From assembly GCA_910579605.1 (NCBI GenBank), contig CAJTUG010000017.1, positions 12,205 to 30,364 on the forward strand: a stretch of 18,160 nt of DNA, written 5' to 3'. The stretch is from an uncultured Muribaculaceae bacterium. GTDB lineage: Bacteria > Bacteroidota > Bacteroidia > Bacteroidales > Muribaculaceae. Positions 7,264 through 14,999 of the stretch are shown piece by piece. The translations under genes and the position numbers were made by a program. Position 1 is the stretch's first letter. Each line of letters opens with the position of its first letter. The notes beneath the pieces were generated by a model that was not told the DNA's origin, did no database searches, and saw nothing but the letters and a program-made list of their open reading frames with translations.

Positions 7264-7730
7264 TCATAGTAAATTTAGATTTCGCGCAACTTTACAGGCT
7301 TCAGCAGAATTGCGCACTTTCAGTTTTGCTATGATGTTCTGGCGGTGACGGCTTACAGTATGCGAACTTATGCATAAAATATCTGCTATGCCTTTGCTTC
7401 GGTTGCCTTCATCGATTAATCTGAGTACTGCTGTTTCTTGAGGTGACAGTATCTTTATGCCTGTAGACGAGCTTAATTCTGTGGCTTGCCCTGTTATTGT
7501 ATCCATTATAATGGATTCGCTTTTCAATTCAAAATTCATCCCTCCATATAGACACAACGCAAATTGTATCGTTTTTCCATCTTTAGCCGGGATATAAAAA
7601 AGGCGATGTAGAGTGTCTATCCATTCTCCGTTTTTACTTATCATACGTAATCTCTGTATAAGGCATTGGTTGAACCTACGTGATATTGGCAGTCTATTAA
7701 TATGGTGAAAAAACAGCAGTTCATGACACT
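7264..7730 (-). pseudogene. LuxR-type HTH regulator, 5' part deleted
   Basis: The 3' half of a regulator. From ATG 7644 it encodes 126 residues ending in a LuxR/GerE DNA-binding domain: LSPQETAVLRLIDEG, then SSHTVSRHRQNIIAKLKVRNSAEACKVA (about 65-122), with the recognition helix in HTVSRHRQNI. Upstream of the ATG the same frame stays open to 7764 and still reads like the family (FFHHINRLP, FNQCLIQRLR before MISKNGEW). Translation from 7644 would therefore start in mid-domain. The frame is closed by TAG at 7765-7767, and the N-terminal sensor part is gone. The lost 5' end abuts the remnant of a DUF1349 gene on the other strand. A short DNA-binding peptide could still be made, but no promoter was found. 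Confidence 0.72.
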
Positions 7731-7733
7731 TTG

Positions 7734-7892
7734 ATGCGTAATGCCTGGATGCAGGATAATATCCCTATGAAAGTTGGGGTTATGGGGGCTTGTCCTGATG
7801 GCTCTGGCTTTATGGCAAAGTTTGAAAAATTTAGTGTAAAGCATCTGCCAGACCAGCGTCGTCTTAAATGGCTAAAAGACAATGCAGAATAA
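7734..7892 (+). pseudogene. C-terminal remnant of a DUF1349-type (concanavalin-like) protein
   Basis: A 52-codon stretch, from ATG 7734 to TAA 7892, encodes NIPMKVGVMGACPDGSGF followed by AKFEKFSVKHLPDQRRLKWL. This resembles the last strands of DUF1349 proteins (pattern P.KVG.M..SP.G.GF.A.F..F.I). The intact family has about 190-200 residues or more; here only the tail remains, and the frame is closed by TAA at 7698-7700 upstream. The missing 5' part lies exactly where the LuxR remnant also loses its 5' part. The assignment rests on motif recall, not a search. Confidence 0.55.
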
Positions 7893-7961
7893 CACATTGT
7901 TGCAATATACAGATTGTAAGTGACAAGTATTTTATCGTCTCGGTTAAATACTTAAGAGCTG

Positions 7962-8012
7962 CAAAATAAAAACCTCCCGAGGAGTGTCGGAGATGACATT
8001 TCCTCGGGAGGT
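7962..8012 (-). terminator. Intrinsic terminator of PPi-phosphofructokinase
   Basis: A perfect 12-bp inverted repeat, ACCTCCCGAGGA (7972-7983) and TCCTCGGGAGGT (8001-8012), with a 17-nt loop. On the minus strand it is followed by TTTTATTTT. It begins 20 bp after the stop of the phosphofructokinase gene. Confidence 0.88.
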
Positions 8013-8032
8013 GCAAGCTGAGATTCGGGTTG

Positions 8033-9682
8033 TTATTTATCTTTGTGCTCGTATTTGAGTGTCAGTGTGGGTTGGTCGCATACTTCGGCAGGTCCGAAAT
8101 ATTGGATAGGACCAGGATACATGTAGCATGTGTTGTGTGCCCATTCGTCGCGTTTAGCGGCAAAGTGGAGGAATGGCGCTCCATCAAGACGTACTAATGC
8201 TTTTTGAATTACCGGCTTGTCTTCGGCGTTGCGACGTTCCATGTTCATCATCATGGTGATGGGGATACCACCGGGAATCCACTGTACGGCCGGTTTAACA
8301 AGGTTGCGGATAGACGACATATAGCCTGTTACACCTGCATTGATGAGAGCTGCTGCATTGTAGCCGAGAGAGTAGCAGTAGTCGGCATCGAAATTAGAGG
8401 GATCTGCGCATCGTCCTTCATAGCCGAAGAAATGATGGAGAGGTGAGAATTTGCCTTTTGCCGCTGCAAAATCGGCGTTGTTGGCAACATAATCGGCAAC
8501 GAGACCGCTGAGAAGTTTCTCTGTTTCAATAAGCGAAACTTGTACGTTACCATGTGGGTCGCGGTCAAGCATGAGCTGTTTAGCTACATTGGCAGGGAGT
8601 TTCTTGAGGGCTGCGAGGTTCTGCTGGTCAAGGTTGTCGAATATAAACTGTGTGAGTGCAGCTTCGTCCATACCGGCAACTTTATCTTTGTTTGCTCCGA
8701 GTACCTCGTTGAGTTGGCCGATTAGGCGTTTGAATTCAGGAATAAATTCAATGAGGCCTTCAGGAATGAGGACAGTACCGAAATTATTACCTTCTGCGGC
8801 GCGGGAAATAACGATATCTCCTATGTAGCGAACGATATCGTCAAGGTTCATGTCGCGTTCTTGGATTTCTTCAGAAATCAAGCAGATGTTAGGCTGGCAT
8901 TGGAGTGCGCATTCAAGAGCAATATGGCTTGCCGAGCGACCCATGAGTTTGATGAAATGCCAATATTTTTTAGCGGAGTTGCAATCGCGCTGGATATTGC
9001 CTATAACTTCAGAGTAAACCTTTGTTGCTGTGTCGAAACCGAAAGATGTTTCGATAAGTCCGTTTTTGAGGTCTCCGTCAATAGTTTTGGGGCAACCGAT
9101 AACCTGAACGCCTGCGTTGTTGGCTTTGTAGTATTCTGCCAAAACAGCTGCATTTGTATTTGAGTCGTCGCCGCCAATGATTACAAGTGCGGAAATTCCC
9201 AATTCTTTGAGTATTTCAAGCCCTTTATTGAATTGGTCTACTTTTTCCAATTTTGTACGGCCCGAACCAATGATGTCGAAGCCGCCGGTATTGCGGTATT
9301 CGTCAATGATAGGAGCTGTGAGTTCAATGTATTTGTGCTCAACCAAACCGCTCGGGCCCATGAGGAATCCGAAAAGACGGCTGTCGCGGTGTATCTTTTT
9401 GATACCGTCGAAAATACCGCAAATAACGTTGTGTCCGCCGGGGGCTTGGCCACCCGAAAGGATAACGCCAACATTTATGGGCTTGCCTGGAGTGGGAGTA
9501 GCGTTCTTTTCAAAACGGATCTCGGGGAGTCCGTAGGTGTTGGGGAAGAGGGCTTTGATAGCAGCCTGATCGGCTACAGATTCGGTTGGACGGCCTTCTA
9601 CAACCTTAACAGGGCCTTGGAGAGCGATAGGCAGTTTAGGCTGATAAGAGGCGCGAGCTTTTTGTAAAGCGCTTTTTTTCAT
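8033..9682 (-). CDS. pfp: PPi-dependent 6-phosphofructokinase (long type)
   Basis: Diphosphate--fructose-6-phosphate 1-phosphotransferase: reversibly phosphorylates fructose 6-phosphate with pyrophosphate, a cytosolic glycolytic step. The 549 residues fit the long, plant-beta/spirochaete-like clade. Motifs in order: GGQAPGG (77-83, phosphate donor site), GGDDSNT (170-176), where the second Asp is the mark of PPi rather than ATP use, PKTIDGD (198-204, with the catalytic Asp and the Lys that goes with PPi use), MGRSASH (247-253, substrate binding). It stands alone, with its own -7 element (9726-9733) and terminator (7962-8012). Starting at MKKSALQKAR gives a leader of about 35-40 nt. Nothing is missing or unusual. 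Confidence 0.95.
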   Translation of the reverse strand: MKKSALQKARASYQPKLPIALQGPVKVVEGRPTESVADQAAIKALFPNTYGLPEIRFEKNATPTPGKPINVGVILSGGQAPGGHNVICGIFDGIKKIHRDSRLFGFLMGPSGLVEHKYIELTAPIIDEYRNTGGFDIIGSGRTKLEKVDQFNKGLEILKELGISALVIIGGDDSNTNAAVLAEYYKANNAGVQVIGCPKTIDGDLKNGLIETSFGFDTATKVYSEVIGNIQRDCNSAKKYWHFIKLMGRSASHIALECALQCQPNICLISEEIQERDMNLDDIVRYIGDIVISRAAEGNNFGTVLIPEGLIEFIPEFKRLIGQLNEVLGANKDKVAGMDEAALTQFIFDNLDQQNLAALKKLPANVAKQLMLDRDPHGNVQVSLIETEKLLSGLVADYVANNADFAAAKGKFSPLHHFFGYEGRCADPSNFDADYCYSLGYNAAALINAGVTGYMSSIRNLVKPAVQWIPGGIPITMMMNMERRNAEDKPVIQKALVRLDGAPFLHFAAKRDEWAHNTCYMYPGPIQYFGPAEVCDQPTLTLKYEHKDK

Positions 9683-9725
9683 TGGAATTGACAGTATCGT
9701 TTTAAATGTTTGAATATTCGTTTTG

Positions 9726-9733
9726 CAAAATTA
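9726..9733 (-). promoter_or_regulatory. -7 element of the phosphofructokinase promoter
   Basis: The minus strand reads TAATTTTG, 43 bp before the ATG. A TTTG at the standard distance is not evident (the nearest, 9765-9762, is 28 nt away), so only the -7 half is supported. Confidence 0.45.
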
Positions 9734-9754
9734 ATAAAAAGTGTTGGATTTTGA

Positions 9755-9776
9755 ACTTATTCAAATGTGAATAAGT
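9755..9776. other. Stem-loop at the end of the kdsB/M16 operon
   Basis: Perfect 9-bp arms ACTTATTCA (9755-9763) and TGAATAAGT (9768-9776) with a 4-nt loop span the stop codon of the M16 gene (9761-9763). On the minus strand no T run follows directly, so it is not a standard intrinsic terminator. It could protect the 3' end of the mRNA or act with Rho. Confidence 0.5.
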
Positions 9777-11059
9777 GTTGAAGAGGCTTCTCCGCCTATG
9801 CTGATTCTCAGTTCATCGGTATTGATATACTTGGAAGCGCATACGGCTATGATGTCGCCGGTTAATGAATCTATAGCTTTTTGTTGCTCTTCGAAATATC
9901 CGGCAGGTATTCCCACCACAAGTTGTGAAATATATTGCGACATGATAGAAACCGGACTCTCAAACGATTTTAAAAGTTGGGTTGCTGCAAATGCTTTGAG
10001 CCGCGACAATTCATCACCTGTAGGAGGATTAGTCTTAAGCAAATTCATTTCTTTTGCAGTTTCCCTTATAACCTCATCGGTATAGCTGCAGTTGCATTGT
10101 GCGTTTATCGAGATATATGCGGCGTCGACAGATGCTGCCAATGACGCGGAAATGCCATATGTCAAGCCTTTTTCTTCGCGTATGTTGCTCATGAGCCTGC
10201 TTCCGAAATAGCCTCCTAAGGCCATTATCGAAAGTCGCAGATTGGCATAGTCGGGAGAATTCCTGTTTATAGCAGGCATTCCGGCCATAATGGCGTTTTG
10301 AAGGCTACCTGCATGTTCTGTTACTAAAACTTGTGGTTTCTGGGCTATATATGGTTTTATGGAAAGATCCAAGCTCGGAGATGTAGGAAGGTCAAGGACA
10401 AATTGTTTTATGAGCGTCATATCATTGCCGTTTATTTTCCCTGCCACGAATACATGGCAAGATTTAGCAGTGGCTATTTTACTCCAAGTTTCCACAAGTG
10501 TATCACGATCGCAGTCAAGATAATCTTTTTCTGTTGGTTGGAAAGCAGCTGGATGATTCTTGCCGGCCATAAGGGTTATAAAGCCCTCGAATGCTAAAGT
10601 CATCACTTGCTCTCGGGCCAATCGCAATTGAGCGGCTGCACGTGTGGCCGCTATCTTGATTGCCTGGACGGGAAACGACGGGCGCGATACGATTTTAGAC
10701 ATCACCGGCAAGACAGAACTAAGGCGGCTGTTGAGCACGGTAAGTTCTATCCCTGTATAGTGGCTGTGGCAACGTGTGGCAATGCGGGCTCCATTGAAAT
10801 CAAGGATGTCGGCAATATCGTCGCCATCTATTCCGACGGCTCCCTCTGTCAAAGTTGCCAAACAAAGGGATTGCTCTACGACTCCTACCTCGCGGGAGCC
10901 ACCTTGGAAATAAATCCCTATTCGGAGCAAATCTTGGTCGCCTCCATTATAAGCATGTAGGGTAGCACCATTTTCAAGCGCGGTAATTTCCATACGAGGG
11001 AAATCTATCGTGCCTATGGGGTATATTTCGGGTGCTGTTATTGGCCGGGAATCGATCAT
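9761..11059 (-). CDS. M16-family peptidase homologue lacking the zinc site
   Basis: Insulinase/processing-peptidase fold with both M16 half-domains (432 residues from ATG 11059). The active-site HxxEH is replaced: the corresponding place reads LATLTEGA (about 67-74), keeping Glu but with Thr and Gly for the two His, so it should not bind zinc. The C-terminal half keeps the Arg/Tyr pair of non-catalytic or paired halves (Arg294 and Tyr301 in SNIREEKGLTYG). Two-subunit M16B enzymes pair an HxxEH subunit with such an R/Y subunit; no active partner is in this window. No signal peptide is visible. ATG 11059 overlaps the kdsB stop in an ATGA; a GTG at 11065 is a weaker alternative. Last gene of the operon. 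Confidence 0.85.
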   Translation of the reverse strand: MIDSRPITAPEIYPIGTIDFPRMEITALENGATLHAYNGGDQDLLRIGIYFQGGSREVGVVEQSLCLATLTEGAVGIDGDDIADILDFNGARIATRCHSHYTGIELTVLNSRLSSVLPVMSKIVSRPSFPVQAIKIAATRAAAQLRLAREQVMTLAFEGFITLMAGKNHPAAFQPTEKDYLDCDRDTLVETWSKIATAKSCHVFVAGKINGNDMTLIKQFVLDLPTSPSLDLSIKPYIAQKPQVLVTEHAGSLQNAIMAGMPAINRNSPDYANLRLSIMALGGYFGSRLMSNIREEKGLTYGISASLAASVDAAYISINAQCNCSYTDEVIRETAKEMNLLKTNPPTGDELSRLKAFAATQLLKSFESPVSIMSQYISQLVVGIPAGYFEEQQKAIDSLTGDIIAVCASKYINTDELRISIGGEASSTLIHI

Positions 11060-11811
11060 GAACACAAGTATTTTTCGGCAGCTTCCAGATCTGCCGGAGT
11101 GTCAATGCCTATTGTAGGTTCGTCGGTCAACGCCATCTTGATTTTGTAACCGGCCTGCAACCAGCGCAGTTGCTCTAATGATTCCGCCAATTCCAGCGAA
11201 GATTGCGGAAGCTCTGTTATTGCTTTCAAAGTAGAAGCCCTGTAGCCATACAATCCCACATGAGTGTGGAACTGCGCGTTTTCAAGCCAAAGTTTCCATT
11301 CTGCGCCCCTCACGTAGGGGATTATTGAACGTGAGAAATAGATTGCGTTCATGTCGTTGTCGAGCACTACTTTCACTTTATTGGGATCAAAAAGTGCTTC
11401 AAAGCCCAATGAAGGGTCAAAAGGCCTTGCAAGCGATGCTAATTGCACGTCGGCAGAATTGAAGCATTCTTTCAGTGATTCTATCTGTCGCTTGGCTATA
11501 AACGGTTCATCGCCTTGTATGTTGATAACGACATCGGCATTGCTGCCAATTTTTTCGTATGCCTCACGGCAGCGGTCGGTGCCGCTGCGGTGTTTATCTG
11601 AAGTCATGACGGCACGTCCTCCAAATGCTTCTACGGCATTTAAAATCCTTATATCGTCGGTGGCGACGGCAATATCGTCGAGCACTTGGGCTACGCGTTC
11701 ATAAACACGTTGTATCATCGGTATTCCGCCTATCTTGGCAAGAGGTTTGCCGGGAAAGCGTGTGGAGGAGTATCGTGCAGGTATTAAGCCTATAAAAGAT
11801 GGTTTATCCAT
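11056..11811 (-). CDS. kdsB: 3-deoxy-manno-octulosonate cytidylyltransferase (CMP-Kdo synthetase)
   Basis: Activates Kdo with CTP to CMP-Kdo for the inner core of lipopolysaccharide; cytosolic. The 251 residues from ATG 11811 fit the family. The nucleotide-binding N-terminus IGLIPARYSSTRFPGKPL is typical, as are AVATDD, MTSDKHRSGTDRC, VINIQGDEPFI and the later YFSRSIIPY and HVGLYGY segments. A TTG three codons earlier (11820) is possible, but ATG 11811 is preferred; it overlaps the nfeD-like 3' end by 8 bp. Its stop overlaps the ATG of the M16 gene by 4 bp. Tight packing places Kdo activation in one transcript with membrane-protein genes. Confidence 0.96.
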   Translation of the reverse strand: MDKPSFIGLIPARYSSTRFPGKPLAKIGGIPMIQRVYERVAQVLDDIAVATDDIRILNAVEAFGGRAVMTSDKHRSGTDRCREAYEKIGSNADVVINIQGDEPFIAKRQIESLKECFNSADVQLASLARPFDPSLGFEALFDPNKVKVVLDNDMNAIYFSRSIIPYVRGAEWKLWLENAQFHTHVGLYGYRASTLKAITELPQSSLELAESLEQLRWLQAGYKIKMALTDEPTIGIDTPADLEAAEKYLCS

Positions 11812-13132
11812 TTTGTTCAACGTATAATTGGGCGTTTTCGTATTTTACGATTTTGAGTTCTTGACCTGAATTTATGAAGATTCCCGTCGAAACGGCGTCG
11901 TAGATTTTGCCGTCTACAGTTATTTTGCCGGCTGGTCGTAAATCTGTGGCAGCTATTGCAATATGTCCGACGAGTTGTGCCGGGCTCATGTCTACTCCCA
12001 CGAATCCTTCGGCTACGCTAAGTTCGGTCATAAGTTCGGAGTGTTTACGGAAAAATTTAGGGCCGTGTGAGCCTGTGAGGTAGAGGATTAGGGCAATTGC
12101 CAATGCCGATCCAATGCCAATAGTTATTAATGCGTTGGCAATGCTGCTGAAATTCAAACCCGAAACAGAATCGGCAGCCAAAGCGCTCGTAAGGGCAACC
12201 GCTATGGCTGCAATGCCTGTGACTCCGGCAACTCCAAAGCCCGGTATCACAAAAACCTCCAGAGCTATCAGAACCAAACCGCAGATAAAAAGAATAAGTA
12301 CCCACGCCGGGATAGAACCCACCACAAACATAGGAAGGAAATAAAGCACGGCAGAAACAACGGAAACTGCTGCTGCAAAACCGAGCCCCGGCGTGTGCAT
12401 CTCCATATATATTCCTCCTAAAATAAGCATTACGAGTATAGCTCTCACGGCGGCATTGGATAGAAAGCCTAAAATGTCGTCGGTTAGAGTACTCTGGTAA
12501 TATCCTACTTGAGCACCTGCCATATCGAGGTCGGCAAGAATATCGTCTATGTCTGTTGCCAATCCGTCGGCGTATCCGCATTCCATGGCTTGACGGCCTG
12601 TCATAGACACGGAAATTTCGGGATTCACCATGGATGCCGCAATATCAGGGTTTCTGCGCCATACCATGCTGTCGCCTTTGAGCACACGGCCATGGTGCTC
12701 TGCGGTGGCTCGCATTATTGTGCTCATATAGGATTGGTACTTTTCGGGCATAGGTTCTCCTGCTCCGTTTACTACTGTGGCCGATCCCATTGAGGCTCCC
12801 GGAGCCATGTAGACGCTGTCGCAAGCCAAAGCTATCAAAGCTCCGGCCGACGCGGCGTTTGGATCTACGAAAGCAACCGTAGGTGTTTGTGTCCGCATTA
12901 TGGCTATGCGGATAGAATCTGCAGAGTCAATAGCCCCGCCATAAGTGTTTAGTTTGATTATTATAAGGTCGCTTCCGAAATTTTTGGCTTCTTTGAGGCC
13001 TTGGCGGAAATGATGGAATGCGCTGTGGTCTATCTCCGTTTCAATGGGAATGACAAATGCCTTGTTTGTTTGGGCTGCAATAGTTGCCGACAGTGAAACA
13101 AGAATGCTTATAATGCAAAGGAAACGTTTCAT
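11804..13132 (-). CDS. NfeD-like membrane-bound serine protease (ClpP class)
   Basis: Envelope protease of the NfeD/1510-N type, which cleaves hydrophobic segments of partner membrane proteins such as stomatins. A signal peptide (MKRFLCIISILVSLSATIAA, 1-20) is followed by a ClpP-like domain (about 25-215) with NTYGGAIDSAD (62-72), the catalytic Ser95 in NAASAGALIA, and the likely Lys131 in PMPEKYQ. Next come four to five membrane segments (about 228-355) and a C-terminal OB-fold NfeD domain (about 370-440, GFVG, LRPAGKITVDGKIYDA). The 442 residues equal the full long form. No stomatin-type gene adjoins, although these usually pair. The start lies 9 bp after the stop of the upstream membrane-protein gene. 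Confidence 0.93.
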   Translation of the reverse strand: MKRFLCIISILVSLSATIAAQTNKAFVIPIETEIDHSAFHHFRQGLKEAKNFGSDLIIIKLNTYGGAIDSADSIRIAIMRTQTPTVAFVDPNAASAGALIALACDSVYMAPGASMGSATVVNGAGEPMPEKYQSYMSTIMRATAEHHGRVLKGDSMVWRRNPDIAASMVNPEISVSMTGRQAMECGYADGLATDIDDILADLDMAGAQVGYYQSTLTDDILGFLSNAAVRAILVMLILGGIYMEMHTPGLGFAAAVSVVSAVLYFLPMFVVGSIPAWVLILFICGLVLIALEVFVIPGFGVAGVTGIAAIAVALTSALAADSVSGLNFSSIANALITIGIGSALAIALILYLTGSHGPKFFRKHSELMTELSVAEGFVGVDMSPAQLVGHIAIAATDLRPAGKITVDGKIYDAVSTGIFINSGQELKIVKYENAQLYVEQNG

Positions 13133-13141
13133 GAGATGTGC

Positions 13142-14167
13142 TTATTTTTGTTTTCTGAAATATCCCGGCAGCAAAGCGCACCCGGCAATAAGGTAAATAT
13201 AATAGCTGAGAGCTCTCCATACCAGTGCCAGTACCGCAGCCATACCAACGTCGCCTATAAGGTCGCCGTAATAATTAGCAAAAAGCCACTCGCTTATTCC
13301 ACTTCCGCCGGGAGTCGGGCTTACCATGAGTACTACCCATACAACAAATTGACGGCAGAAAATAAGCAACCCCGAGGAATTAGGCACTAAAGCCCAGAAA
13401 ATTGCGTTGACCACGAAATATCGCGAAAACCACGAAAGTACAGTAGCGCCGAAAACATTTAGCCACCATTTGATTCCTCGTCCTTTCACCCACTTTGAAG
13501 TTGCAACCATATTGTCGGCCATATGCGTGATTTTATGGCTAAACTTGCGCATGAGTCGCCATTTGGATATGGAATACAGAATACTGCTGGCAAGTTCGGG
13601 CTTGGCTATAATAGAGAAAAATAAGATTGCGGTCCATATCACAATTCCTGCATATACCAACCAGAACACGGCTTGCACACTATTGAAAAACCACCCTTGG
13701 CTATCTAATGCATTACCAAAAAGTTCTCCTGTGGGTACTATGAGCATTATAATGGGACAGAAAACCACAAAAAACAATTCGTCTAAAAACAAGGTGGTCA
13801 AAGTCAGTGTGGTGGCTCTTCCCAATGATATGCCTTCTCTGTTGAGATAAAATATGGCCAATGCGCTTCCTCCGACAACCGAAGGTGTTATTGCCGAAGT
13901 GAAGGCACACATTATATCTGTGCGTATAGCCCTTTTCCATGTTAGATCGGGCCATGCTATTGTGTGGAATCTCCATGCCAAACCGAAATCACGGCCTACC
14001 ACAAATATAAGCGCCAATGCCAGAAAACCTACGGTATGCCAATCGAGGGTCAGTCCTCTGAGCGTTTCTGCTTTAATGTCGCGTAAAATAAGCCAAGCGG
14101 CTACTCCTAACCCCAACACCAATGGCAAAATGGTACGGGTTATGGATTTGCGCAACTCTCCAGCCAT
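13142..14167 (-). CDS. YbhN/LPG-synthase-TM-like membrane protein (UPF0104, flippase-like)
   Basis: Integral membrane protein of the family related to the flippase domain of lysyl-phosphatidylglycerol synthase (MprF). Its 341 residues hold about eight hydrophobic segments, beginning TILPLVLGLGVAAWLIL. Family features include the FVVGRDFGLAWRFHTIAW segment, TSAITPSVVGGSALAIFYLNREGISLGRA (about 91-119) and the conserved MVSPTPGGSGISEWLF near residues 286-301. It has no synthetase domain, so lipid or isoprenoid-linked cargo transport is the likely role; the substrate is not known. It lies 5 bp after the ThiE-like gene and 9 bp before the NfeD-like gene, clearly one operon with kdsB. Confidence 0.88.
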   Translation of the reverse strand: MAGELRKSITRTILPLVLGLGVAAWLILRDIKAETLRGLTLDWHTVGFLALALIFVVGRDFGLAWRFHTIAWPDLTWKRAIRTDIMCAFTSAITPSVVGGSALAIFYLNREGISLGRATTLTLTTLFLDELFFVVFCPIIMLIVPTGELFGNALDSQGWFFNSVQAVFWLVYAGIVIWTAILFFSIIAKPELASSILYSISKWRLMRKFSHKITHMADNMVATSKWVKGRGIKWWLNVFGATVLSWFSRYFVVNAIFWALVPNSSGLLIFCRQFVVWVVLMVSPTPGGSGISEWLFANYYGDLIGDVGMAAVLALVWRALSYYIYLIAGCALLPGYFRKQK

Positions 14168-14172
14168 TCAGA

Positions 14173-14748
14173 TTACTGTTTAGAAAGAGTAGACAGCATA
14201 TTTGATATGTATTCTGCAGGATCTTTGCTTTCAAAAGCTGTTTTACCCGTACAGATACCGCTGAAACCGTCGGCCACAATTGCCGGCAAGTCTTCAATTC
14301 CGAAATCGCCACACAATACTATGGGATACATATTACTTTTGCCGCGCAAATCCGACAGGATGTCAAGCCCGGTTTCACGGTTGTCTACGGCTGCATAGTC
14401 AATGTCGGCACTCTCAAGATGATATGCCTGCGTTGCTGTGGACACAAGCATTCCTATCATGGCTTCAGGGCCCATGGTATTTCTCAAGAATTGTGCTTGG
14501 AGAGTCTTGTCGGTGGCAAAAACGCCGTGGATTCCAAGACTTTCGGCAAGCTTGTAGTGATTTTCTATAGTGAGGATTGTCCCGGATTCCCTGCACAGGC
14601 TTATCAAATCGGAGGTTTCCTCTTTTATCTGGTTGTCGCTCATGCCGTTGCATCGGAGTATAATCCATGCAGCGCCGCCCTCAACTGCCATCTGGCCCAT
14701 TTCGCCGAGGGTGTATTTCTCGTTGGGTTCTATTATTATTTGTAACAT
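14173..14748 (-). CDS. ThiE/TenI-like TIM-barrel protein
   Basis: Resembles thiamine-phosphate synthase or its non-catalytic relative TenI. The strand order fits: IIIEP (start), WIILRCNG (LR-K motif of ThiE degraded to LRCN), TILTIENHYKLAESLGIHGVFATD (ThiE: I-NDR-D-A...GADGVHLGQ), MIGMLVSTATQAYHLESADIDYAAV (ThiE: GVS-HT-EE...ADY-G-GP) and IVLCGDFGIEDLPAIVADGFSGICTGKTAF. Several substrate-binding residues (the LR-K lysine, ND, HLGQ, G-I of the phosphate loop) are changed, so true ThiE activity is doubtful. At 191 residues it is slightly short. It is the first gene of the operon with YbhN-like, NfeD-like, kdsB and M16 genes; no thiamine genes are nearby. Confidence 0.75.
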   Translation of the reverse strand: MLQIIIEPNEKYTLGEMGQMAVEGGAAWIILRCNGMSDNQIKEETSDLISLCRESGTILTIENHYKLAESLGIHGVFATDKTLQAQFLRNTMGPEAMIGMLVSTATQAYHLESADIDYAAVDNRETGLDILSDLRGKSNMYPIVLCGDFGIEDLPAIVADGFSGICTGKTAFESKDPAEYISNMLSTLSKQ

Positions 14749-14752
14749 ATCG

Positions 14753-14783
14753 CAAAAATAGTCATTTTATTCAAACCTTGCAA
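14753..14783 (-). promoter_or_regulatory. Promoter of the ThiE-like/kdsB/M16 operon
   Basis: The minus strand has TTG (14783-14781), a 20-nt spacer and TATTTTTG (14760-14753). The -7 box ends only 4 nt before the ATG at 14748, so transcription would start at or next to the start codon. Confidence 0.65.
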
Positions 14784-14999
14784 CCTTAGCGGTACAACAA
14801 ATATCCGTGTAGAGTCAATCCTATAAAATTTGTCTGACCAAACTTATGTTGTATCTTTGCAAAATCCTCTGTATTCTTATGTCGATGTCGTTATGGCAAT
14901 CACATCCGACTTGATTGCCTTGTCTCTTGTTTTTACGATGTGATCTTGCGCTGAGAATCGGGCGATGGGTATGTGGGTTGCATAATGCTTTCCACAATA
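14784..14999. other. Gene-free spacer with an outward plus-strand promoter
   Basis: No supported gene. Apart from the promoter at 14829-14859 there is only a 16-codon plus-strand ORF (ATG 14893 to TGA 14943, hydrophobic) that could be chance. Confidence 0.5.
14829..14859 (+). promoter_or_regulatory. Consensus promoter without an evident gene
   Basis: TTTG (14829-14832), a 19-nt spacer and TATCTTTG (14852-14859) match the Bacteroidota consensus exactly. Transcription would begin near 14865 and run toward, and antisense to, the DUF4143 remnant. It may drive a small RNA or be left over from a deleted gene. Confidence 0.6.

Noticed and set aside
7641..7844. 67-codon minus-strand frame next to the LuxR remnant
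   Set aside because: It is in a different frame from the recognisable LuxR sequence and antisense to the DUF1349 tail; no family likeness.
8540..9667. Several plus-strand frames over pfp
   Set aside because: All are antisense to the conserved phosphofructokinase and have no recognisable motifs.
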